A stretch of DNA of 15,395 nucleotides. Source: Fragilaria radians (Eukaryota; Bacillariophyta; Fragilariophyceae; Fragilariales; Fragilariaceae). A program made the translations under genes and the position numbers. The stretch is taken from assembly GCA_900642245.1 (NCBI GenBank), contig CAAAJI010000687.1:1-15395 (forward strand), given 5' to 3'. This document shows, one piece after another, positions 1 through 8,105 of this stretch. Below the pieces are notes generated by a model. That model was not told the DNA's origin and searched no databases. It saw only the letters and a list, made by a program, of their open reading frames with translations. Positions within the stretch are counted from its first letter, which is position 1. Each line of letters begins with the position of its first letter.

Positions 1-972
1 AGTTGGAGTGAAAAGTTCTTAGCCAAGGCTAAACGCTCTGGGACCAAGGATGTCTTTGAAGTAATAGATGAGAAGACAGAAGAAGGAAAGAAGTTAATGA
101 GCATCATGGAACTCAATGAGATTGCCTTCAATGAGATGTTTCTTTTTTTTAATGTCAGCAGTAGCAATGGGAAGATTGCTTTTGGAATTGTCAAGAGTTG
201 CAAGTCTAAAAAATTTGAAGATGGCAACGCTGCGCTAGCTTGGGAGAAGTTGAAGAAGAAATATGACCCTGTATCTGCTCCTTCATTGGTGAAGATGAAA
301 GGACGTTTAGGGAAAGTAGGCTAGGTAAGAATGAAGATCCGGAGGTATGGACTTATTGGCTCAAGTTTGACAGACGACCAGTTAATGATTCAAGTTTTGA
401 ATAGTTTGACGGGTGATTATGAGATACCGATGTTGTTACTTGAGAAAAGTATTGGAAGTAAGGATAATCCGTTATCTGTTGAAGAACTTAAGGAAGCATT
501 GAATTTACGGTTTGAAAGGCTTTCTACGAAGCAAAATGATAATTCAGGAGAAGAAAATCCGCTATTCACTTCGCCGTTTAATGGAAAATGTAGAAACTGT
601 GGCAAAGTTGGTCATAGAGCAGCGCAATGTAAGTCAAAACACGGTAAAGATGAGAAAAATGATGTTTTTTGCAATTATAGAGTCTTGATTCTGAAAACAA
701 ATAAAAGTTATGGAGAGTGGATCAAAACAAAGGATAGCCCTGAGAAGGTTGAAAATGATTTATCTGATTCAGAATTTGCGAAAGATACCGTGAAGGAACA
801 AAATGAATTGCCAACCGAAAAAAGATACTCTCGGAGCTTCTGCCTTTCCAAACATGTTATTGTGAATCAGAACTTCTATATCTGCTCTTGTGGAAGGTTC
901 TGCCTTTCTCCTCGAGTTCTCTGCATTGTTTCAGCTCATATCAGGTTTCAAGTTGAGACTCTCTTTGTGTGA
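1..972 (+). pseudogene. Broken copia-type retrotransposon gag (nucleocapsid) fragment
   Basis: This is the Gag part of a Ty1/copia retrotransposon, which would form the particle and bind element RNA. The frame is already open at base 1. The stretch with ALAWEKLKKKYDPVSAPSLV is typical of algal copia Gag (family knowledge). A TAG at 322-324 interrupts it, but the expected continuation LGKNEDPEVW is visible one frame over, starting at 321. Around 350 the frame returns and gives TDDQLMIQVLNSLTGDYE. The usual linker between these blocks is missing, so there is a small deletion as well as two frame changes. A CCHC zinc knuckle follows at 589-630 (CRNCGKVGHRAAQC). A second knuckle seems to begin at FCNY near 669 but decays at once. 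The frame stays open to 972, but beyond about 680 it resembles nothing I know. It is non-functional. Confidence 0.85.
589..630 (+). other. CCHC zinc knuckle of the copia Gag
   Basis: The encoded peptide CRNCGKVGHRAAQC fits the retroviral-type knuckle C-x2-C-x4-H-x4-C exactly, with all four zinc ligands present. It is the best-preserved piece of the gag remnant and fixes its identity and orientation. Confidence 0.9.
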
Positions 973-1738
973 TTTTCTGAAGTGTGCCTAGTATAAACGA
1001 TTTAAGAGAAATACCCAAACTCTTAAGTCAAGCATGTCAGAAATCTCCTTTTGAATGAAACAAACATCTCATTGAATTATTAATTTAAGCAATTACGGAG
1101 GTATTCAGTACTTTAAAACATCCAATTAAGATGCCCATCTGCCAATACCTTACTGATGAACCGAAGGAAACTATTTGTCCTGAACAATTTGTTAGTGTTA
1201 CATACAATCTGATGAGTTTATTCGTAATTACAATGTCAATATTCCGCTGCACATTCCACGGGATGTGGTGTCTGATTTTAATTGAATAAGGCATACTTAC
1301 AATAATTATTAAGCAATAACTTAGTTTTCGCTTTTATGTGATGCTGTATGCTACAGTTGAGTTTTGACAGGAAATTCTGCTCTCATTCAATAAACTAATC
1401 CATACACAAATGATTGACACAACCTTAATTCATTGTCTTTTGAAAACAAGGGCAAATTCAAATGTAACTTTTTCTGAGAAATGCATGAGTTCCTGTTCAC
1501 TATTTCAGTGATGAACAGCTTACCTGATACCTTCTGAATGAGTCGTAAAAGTATTCAGTAGAATGCTGTGAATAATGGGTTTTATGGTATGGAAATATTA
1601 AAAGGCGTCAGATATGATGCTTAGGCAATTGCAAGTTTTACTTCTTTCTTTTTCTATTCTATTTCTTTAATATTTAAATTTGCTTATCATTACTATTTTT
1701 TAATGCTTCAGATAAGGCTTAACTTTCCTAAATTGTTA
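973..1738. other. AT-rich spacer between two oppositely oriented copia remnants
   Basis: I see no recognisable gene. A short open stretch on the plus strand (about 1131-1289, 52 codons) and a minus-strand one over the same bases resemble nothing known and are within chance for this base composition. If the left pol remnant kept its 3' LTR it should lie here on the minus strand, but I could not identify LTR ends. Confidence 0.5.
1641..1668 (-). other. Possible polypurine tract of the minus-strand copia element
   Basis: On the minus strand this is an almost pure purine run, about 70 bases beyond the stop of the RNase H tail at 1739. That is where a copia element has its plus-strand primer, just before the 3' LTR. 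AT-rich DNA often contains such tracts, and no convincing TG-starting LTR follows, so this rests mainly on position. Confidence 0.3.
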
Positions 1739-2210
1739 TTAAGTATTGACTTCTGGCACCCGAAGTAAACAATTCCTTAATAGATGATGAAAACGTGCAT
1801 TGCTTAAAAGCTTTGTCAGGATGTCAATCACATTTTTTTCAGTCTTAACGTAAGCAAAGCGTAATACCTCGGCTGCTATGGCTTTTTGTACACGGTGATA
1901 TGCAATTGCATTATGCTTCTTCTTAAGACACTTGATGGAACCGAAGTATTCAAAACTTCTGACATATTGTGGTCTTAGATCAAGGTTGGTCCATCTAATT
2001 CTACGCCTAATGGCCGTATAGCAGATATCTAACTGCAAACTGTGAGTTCTGTTGCTATCCTAATTGCAATTAACTTCAAACCATAAGTTGAAGTCTCCAC
2101 AGCTTTTGCCGCATAGACACCCATCTAGCTGGTGTATGTGCATGCTCATCATCGACGTAGACAGTCACCCTAACCTTTGGACCTTTTGGGGCAGGAAGGT
2201 CGTTTCAAAA
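1739..2210 (-). pseudogene. Copia RNase H domain and Pol C-terminus, frameshifted
   Basis: The minus strand shows VTVYVDDEHAH at about 2137-2169, the first RNase H strand with its acidic residues. The segment that normally follows is missing. AVETSTYGLKLIAIRIATEL appears in another frame at about 2044-2103, then GVELDGPTL and NMSEVLNTSVPSSV in further frames. From about 1927 the frame is clean to the stop: LKKKHNAIAYHRV (1891-1927), an ILTK block near 1810-1829, and a final VPEVNT. These are standard RNase H and C-terminal motifs of copia Pol. At least four frame changes and one deletion rule out function. Confidence 0.85.
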
Positions 2211-3060
2211 TTCTTTTTTAGCATCTGGGTAGAAATCCTTCCAATATAGATGATCTTCAATAGGGTAGACTGAATGGCCAGGGTATGTTGTATCAACAAT
2301 GATCCTCCTCTTAGGAAACGTCCTAAGATATAACAAGTGTCCTGCTCTTGGTGACAGCTTGAATCTACTCATAGCAGAAGTAGCATATGCTATATCAAAT
2401 CTTCCTAAGACAACTATCCAGACGCAACTCCTTGCTCCAAATAAGAATATCATTCAAGTATGTGGCGAAATACTCATAATGTGATGGCTCATCTAATATC
2501 CACAAATCTGGATCATGTTTAGTTTCTTGAAACCTAATTGTGGTAATGACTGTGCTAGATGTTCAGGAAACCTTACAGCAGATGGCTTTAGTCTATACAA
2601 TGACTTCTATATAGTCAACATTTTCCAATGTAGACTTGCACCAAACTCTGGACCAGCAGTCATATTGACGTTTTCCTTAGTCTTTCCAAATAAAAGGTAT
2701 TTCCAATATCACATGCACAGCATGAAAGACTATTATAATTCTCCGCAGAAAAATTCCAATTCGTACAGTCTCCATTTTTGACTGTCCAATTTAACCTAAA
2801 CCAGTCTTGCTTTATGCCTTAGGTCGTATTTTGCATCAAACCATATGATATGGAATTTTTGATAAGCAGTCGGAATATCTCCTCTGAATCCAGTATAATG
2901 AATTTTAGATAGTTGTAAGTTGCTTACACTTTGTATTAACTGCATCTTGCTTTAGACTATATTTATTATTCCTATCTAATGGCATTCTTGATTCCTTTTG
3001 GAAATTGGATTCCAAACTTGTACCTAATACGTGTAGGGCTTGTTGAAACCTTTTATATCC
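2205..3060 (-). pseudogene. Copia reverse transcriptase, degraded
   Basis: In order on the minus strand I see YKFGIQFPKGIKNAI (about 2980-3026), the entry to the RT; DIPTAYQKFHIIWFDAKYDL and RHKARLV (about 2810-2890); DIGNTFYLE (about 2690-2720); TKENVNMTAGPEFG (about 2640-2680); and SLYRLKPSAVRFPEHLAQ (about 2550-2606). The catalytic YVDD box has become YLND (2449-2460), which replaces one catalytic Asp with Asn. Just after it the sequence jumps to VWIVVLGRFDIAYATSAMSR, normally far downstream, so the RT thumb/connection has been deleted. The pieces fall in several frames with stops. Confidence 0.85.
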
Positions 3061-3475
3061 TTACAATATCTACTGCTGTGTTTGACTTACAATACTGAGC
3101 AAGGTGACGGAAAGCCATCTCATCTAGGAAGTTGTGACTTCTTGTAAATGAATTTATAGGGGTAGGATTACTGAGGCTACGTGCAAAGAAATTCAACCAC
3201 GACTGTGACTCGTGGATTTCGTTCAATTCTCCTAAGCATTTATGATTTGTACTACAATAATCAATACCTTAGAATAATCCCAAGACATGTCCATACCTTA
3301 TTCAGCCACATCTAATACAGATATTTGGCACAAACGATCAACATCAATTTGAGACTTAGATTTCATTAAAGCATTACAATATGCTTACATTCCAAAAATG
3401 CTAAATGAAAATCAGAATTTTAAAACTTTTCATGATCTTGAAATAGAATTGAATCATACGAGGAATAACGAAAGT

Positions 3476-3960
3476 TTAGGAACTTGAATTAAATTTGCCT
3501 TGCATCCTAGACCTAGTTCTATTGCCAATATTTTGATCATTGTGATCTACCTTAGATCTGGTCTCTTGTACATCTGACATGAGCAATACTCGCTTGTTCC
3601 GATGATTAATACCTGATGCTGACCTAACAACACTTCTACGTAACAGTGTGATCAAGTCATTTTTCAATATCTTGAATCTTCATGCATCTCCTACATTATT
3701 TACAAATCCCACAAAGTATCCAGGCCTTTCTGTGGGCTCTGGAAGTTTTAAGACTGGATCCAAATACAGTACAGGCTAATGCCAACAAGATATTATGATA
3801 TAGAAAATATCTGGAATCCCCACCCCTTGAGACCTGCTCTGGTATTTTCCAGGTGAGTTGCGAATTGCACTTAGATTGTGAACATGTGCCAAGTAATCCT
3901 TTGCCAGATACCATAGGTTACGCTGTGCGATTCGCAAGAAGTCAAATTTGTTCCTTTAAG
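3476..3960 (-). pseudogene. Copia integrase C-terminal region, degraded
   Basis: The minus strand gives YLAKDYLAHVHNLSA (about 3866-3912), then pieces spelling a PEQV...PDI block (about 3800-3850), PVLYLDPVLKLPEPTERPGY and FVGFVNNVGDA (about 3690-3780), and finally RRSVVRSA followed by HRNKRVLLMSD (about 3580-3640). This is the usual region after the copia integrase catalytic core, where the virus-like polyprotein runs from the core to the GKQ-type C-terminal fold (family knowledge). Frames alternate and stops occur. The catalytic DDE core itself is not recognisable above 3960. Confidence 0.75.
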
Positions 3961-5681
3961 TATGAAAAATTAAATTCCTTTATAACTTCCTCTTGCTCTC
4001 ACTACCACCTTCCATCCTTTGAAAGGTTGCTCTCTCTCAACCTTCCGAAGTGATCCAAAAAAGAATCAAGAAATTTAAAATATATGGTTTATAAATTAGT
4101 GAGCTATTTCTCCGTGATGAACACTTTTTCTTCTCTTTGTGTCTTAGCTCTGAATCAATCTAACAAGGCGTTGACCAACGAATTTTGGAGCGGAAGCATC
4201 ACGATTAACTGAATGAAAGCCGGACCAACGCTCACATTTGACGCAAGATTGAACACAAAAGTGGGTTTGTATCTTCTTCAAAACTAAAAAGATGATTTTG
4301 GGTTATTGCTGAGAATTACAATTAAGGTTACAGCAAGAAACTACTATATCTATTATTTGGAAAGGTGGAAGCCTTTGAAGCGTATGTTCTTAGTCGTGCT
4401 TAGCGGAAGAGAAGAAATGTACAACAAATTGATTCAACCAAGAAGGGTCAAGAGTAACCAAAAGTAGAGATTCATGAAAGTAACTGATTATGGATAGTGC
4501 TGATGTTGCATCCTTTTGAAAAACGACTCAAATTTAGGCATTGAAACCTTAGTATATGAGTGTACTATTTTTTGTGAACAGATTTTTAGCAACATCTTGA
4601 AGATAGATAAAATAAGTTAGAATTGAAATACCTTGACGTATGCATTACTGAGAAAATAATATTTAAACCGAGATATAAAGTTATGAACAACAATCAGTCT
4701 ATAACAGGATATGTGATATATTTGAGCCTCGATAAAGCGCCCTTACGCTTAGGACAAGTAAAATAGACAATAAGGATATCCTATGTATTTACGCATCATA
4801 AATTCCGTAAAAGATTAGGTGATGAAATTACATTTTGTGTTATTACATTAATGGAAAGTAAAGGTAACACTTTCTAGCATTTAAAAAAGTGTATAATGGC
4901 TTCGTGGTTGTCAAAAAGCCTAAAATATTATGTGACAATGTTGAAGCAATGTGATAAAGCGCAAACTCGGATATCGGAACAATCTTTTCATATTATTTTG
5001 CTTAAATGTGTCATTTCTTGTACGCTTTATCTCATAGCTTGATACTAGGGATTTCTGTTGATTTGTGACTTTTGATTTGATTTGTGGACTACGTTGGATA
5101 TTGCTGCTTGTGAAGAGACTAAAAGAAGCCTTCTGAATGGCTTTAAATGTCTGGATAAATGATGTTTCTTGTAAGCCTTTTGTACATACAACTTACCATT
5201 CCTTGTTCAAGATGTGCATCTCGAGTTCTCAGTTACAGACTTAAAGTTAGATAATGGCATTAAAGTCCTTCTCCTGATAAAGCTACAACAATTATGGCAC
5301 GAAGCTTAAATGTTCATCAAAATATTCAAGAATTACACGCTAACGATTGAGAATATCAGGTGTTAATCCAATGTAATTACTTGTGTTTATGATAGGATTA
5401 CCAGTGCTTAGATCAATTACGAGGTTATGTTTACATTTGTTTTGAATTATATTTCCTCTGATTAATGGCTTACAGCAATCAGAAAGTTAAATTGGAACAT
5501 TGAGCTCCAAAACAAGATTCATCTTTTCTAGAATCCTTAACGATGTAATCTAAAGTGCAGATAATGTGACAGAGAAATGATGCAAGTATAGTAGTGATAA
5601 CAAAATGGAATTTTCCCTAACATGAGAGCCTTATATGTATCAAACGACGATTAATAACATGATTAAAAAAATGTGAGCCTT
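3961..5681. other. Gene-poor AT-rich region
   Basis: No gene, tRNA or mobile-element motif is convincing here. The plus strand has a 50-60 codon open stretch near 4289-4466. The minus strand has one at about 5292-5522 with in-frame stops. Neither resembles a known family. The ten-base word GATAAAGCGC occurs at 4731-4740 and 4953-4962, and its nine-base inverse lies at 5023-5031. The region probably holds decayed element sequence beyond recognition plus the 3' flank of the RING gene. Confidence 0.5.
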
Positions 5682-6557
5682 TCACCAGCCTCTATCCATA
5701 CACCATTGCTCTATTTGAGTCTGCTGGCGCTCAGTAAACCAAGTGGAAGCTCGACAAACATTCAAAAGCATGCGTACATGAATTTTCAAATTCTCAGGAT
5801 TATCCGCCCATCCTGCTTTGACATCGTCTATACATTTCTTGACACAGGTATAAATTCGTTTACGGTCGATAGATTCTGGAGGGTTTTCTAAATTCCGACA
5901 TATCAGTTGCGTCAGTTCTACCACTTTGGTCCTATCGTAATCATAATTCGGATCATGCTCTACTATGGATTCTTGTCTCCCCTTTAAATCAACTTTGGAA
6001 GGTATCCTAGGAATTCGCTGATTGTTATATATGTGAGCTATTTGTTCAAACTTCTTCAGCTGTTTAGCCAATGCATCTTTCATTTCACGTTGGTGTTTCG
6101 TTTGTAGTTCTTCCATCTCTGCCTCGTAACTTGATTCAAGCTCCTTTATCTCCAATAGGTGCGACTTTTTGATTTCTGAAATTTTGGCTTCATATTCTGC
6201 GATTGTTGCACCATCACAACTTTCATAGTTACGGCATCGATTGGCGTGATTTTTATAGTTCCCGATCGTCCCTGTCCATGAGCAATTAGGAGTTGGACAC
6301 ATGACTCCGATTTGTTCCCAAACACGTCGGGCAATTCCGTCTATTGGCTCCAACATAGCAGCAGTTAGACGTTGTCGATCATTCGGACATTCAGATCGAT
6401 GCCGAAGCGCCTCGTGAATGCAATCTCTACAAAATATATGACTGCATGGAGTAACGACAGGATCTAATGGGAGTTCTTGGCACAATGTACACATCATGAC
6501 CTGTTCCATAAATCCATCCTTGTGCCGTAATAGCACTGGAGGCGGTAGAGAAGACAT
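5682..6557 (-). CDS. RING finger / TRAF-type zinc finger / coiled-coil protein, probable E3 ubiquitin ligase
   Basis: A probable ubiquitin ligase of 291 residues. I start at the first ATG (6555-6557, MSSLPPPVLL); the frame is open upstream only to a TTG at 6608. The RING has Cys23, Cys26, Cys38, His40, Cys43, Cys46, Cys57 and Asp60. This is a C3HC3D pattern as in TRAF6 and NRDP1, where Asp replaces the last Cys. A TRAF-type zinc finger follows (Cys87, Cys92, His104, Cys108; CPTPNCSWTGTIGNYKNHAN). Residues about 120-178 form a charged coiled coil, likely for oligomerisation. The C-terminal part, about 203-291, is compact, helical-looking and rich in conserved-type Trp and Cys (ends WCMDRGW); I do not recognise it. 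There is no MATH domain, so it is not a classical TRAF. No membrane segment or signal peptide is seen from this start. RING and zinc finger are clear; ligase activity is inferred. Confidence 0.82.
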   Translation of the reverse strand: MSSLPPPVLLRHKDGFMEQVMMCTLCQELPLDPVVTPCSHIFCRDCIHEALRHRSECPNDRQRLTAAMLEPIDGIARRVWEQIGVMCPTPNCSWTGTIGNYKNHANRCRNYESCDGATIAEYEAKISEIKKSHLLEIKELESSYEAEMEELQTKHQREMKDALAKQLKKFEQIAHIYNNQRIPRIPSKVDLKGRQESIVEHDPNYDYDRTKVVELTQLICRNLENPPESIDRKRIYTCVKKCIDDVKAGWADNPENLKIHVRMLLNVCRASTWFTERQQTQIEQWCMDRGW

Positions 6558-8105
6558 TTGTTTCAATCTTGTAAAGTAAACACTGAAATCGAAGCAATAG
6601 TCTATCAATACTAATATTATTATCTACCACGTTGTCGGAGAGCAGTGACTCGGAGACTTGGGATAAGGATGGACGCACATAAGTCAGTCCAAGTAAGCCT
6701 AAGCAGGCCAGTATCGTTATTCGCATGAAGTCTTCGTGCGCACGAAATCCTAGTAATGATATGGTGATGACGTGTTTTGTTTAAATTCGAGAGTGTCGGT
6801 CGACAAGCTAAATTCTTCATTCCCTTTCCCAAACCAGGTTTTCGTAGCAACAACATACTATCTCCGTGAAAAAATCTTGGTTCTCCATTGTAGATTGACA
6901 ACAACAAACAAAGATAGAGACAGTGTAGGTAATTCAATAATTTCAAAACTCTCAATATAGGGCAACACACTTCAATTTTTTTAATTATTGGTTTGTAAAC
7001 AAAGTGAATAAATAGGAGCGCACACAAAGAAGTCATAATCTCACACTTTTTCTGGATCATCTTTCTAGAGAGCACGATAACTGTACCTAATTTGAATCAA
7101 AAGAGAGCACCAGTTCTTGATGTCCATACACTTGTGTCGGGTGGCAAAGTTCTCCCAAATATAGCGTTAAAGTAGATCCACTAAAACGTTGAAGGAGTTG
7201 ACTCATGATTAAAGATTTGGATACTCTTCCTTCATCGTGTTTTGGAAAACGGCTGCACTGCTGGCCTTACCTGATTTTCATTTCTTCAGGCTAGTAAAAT
7301 CGTAGCAAAGTAGCTACGGAACTACGTTCAAGGATTTGTCGTAGATCCTGTTGACTTTTCATTGAGTACAATTTTTGCTTTAGGTGCTAATTTAGCGGGC
7401 CAGATTCCGTAGTTATCTGGACTTCCCGATCATTTTCAAGATTATGAATGAAGAGTATTGCTAATCGGAATTATCTCGTCTAGCTTCTGTAAGGTTTGTG
7501 ATGTGCCTTGCTAGCATCTTATCCTATGGAGTCAGGTGTCATTTTAACCGTCCTTTGTATTCCTACTTCTGTGCTTTAAGTTCTTTACAAGGTCATCTAT
7601 ATCCGCAGGAATCCTTCATTCCGATTAATGGAAAAAGTTTTCTGATTCCAACCTTGAAATTAAACATTTTTAGTCTATATGTCAAGGAAGGCAATTGATG
7701 TACTTTTACTTAAGGGACAAGTCTTTCTCTTCTGGAAATTTGTAAAGTGACATGAAAAAATCAATTATGATTTATCCTTTGCTATATAGTTTCTGAGCTC
7801 ATTCCTTACGTGGCTATGTGTGCATTGACGTAATGTCTATGGTGTTTATTTTGCTTAGAAAAGAGCGTTACGATGCGCTATGCCACGAACTCCTCGGAGA
7901 TTTATCTACTCTACTTGAATAATCGAAGTATTAACGTACAAAATTGAAATTCAATATATATCTTTGTAACGCTTTTAGTTCCGGGGGTTAAACATTATTC
8001 AAAATTTTATCCAACAGCAGAATTTGAATTTTGCTACAATCTCCTTCGTGGGTGATCCACCTATTGCAATTCTATTGAAGATAGCAAAGCCGTTCTCTTC
8101 AAATT
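6558..8105. promoter_or_regulatory. Divergent intergenic region between the RING and coiled-coil genes
   Basis: This spacer of about 1.5 kb must contain the 5' ends and promoters of two genes transcribed away from each other. I see no convincing coding gene. Open stretches on the minus strand (6620-7075) and plus strand (7498-7698) lack family features. Notable sites are a perfect 14-base palindrome at 6733-6746, a TGACGT word at about 6768-6773, and a 29-codon open frame at 7833-7922 ahead of the coiled-coil gene. No clear TATA box or transcription start can be assigned by eye. Confidence 0.55.
6733..6746. promoter_or_regulatory. Perfect 14-base palindrome upstream of the RING gene
   Basis: TTCGTGCGCACGAA reads identically on both strands. 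It lies about 175-190 bases upstream of the RING start codon and is GC-rich within an AT-rich spacer. Such a site could bind a dimeric transcription factor, but this is inferred from symmetry and position only. Confidence 0.35.

Larger units (their letters stand above)
1739..3960 (-). mobile_element. Decayed copia-type retrotransposon pol (integrase C-terminus to RNase H)
   Basis: Read on the minus strand from 3960 down to 1739, this stretch carries copia Pol pieces in the normal order: integrase C-terminal region, reverse transcriptase, RNase H, and the terminal block that includes DILTK. The pieces fall in all three frames, with stops, frameshifts and internal deletions, so it is a dead relic. 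The integrase catalytic core, protease and gag expected further upstream (above about 3960) are not detectable. It faces the opposite way from the gag remnant at 1-972, so the two are not one simple element. It may be a 5'-truncated insertion, or part of a nested or inverted arrangement. Confidence 0.85.

Noticed and set aside
5292..5522. Alternative genetic code with TAA/TAG read as Gln
   Set aside because: The interrupted frame here would read through under such a code, but the three intact genes encode Gln normally with CAA/CAG and contain no internal TAA or TAG.
6558..6608. N-terminal extension of the RING protein beginning at 6608
   Set aside because: The codon there is TTG, not ATG. 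In a eukaryotic gene the first in-frame ATG at 6555-6557 is the better start.
6620..7075. 151-codon minus-strand frame upstream of the RING gene
   Set aside because: Hydrophobic and Cys-rich without any known motif. It overlaps other open frames and sits where the RING promoter should be.
7314..7500. Short protein-like stretch (VVDPVDFSLSTIFALGANLA) upstream of the coiled-coil gene
   Set aside because: Only 32 codons are open between stops, there is no ATG or family resemblance, and this length is expected by chance in AT-rich DNA.
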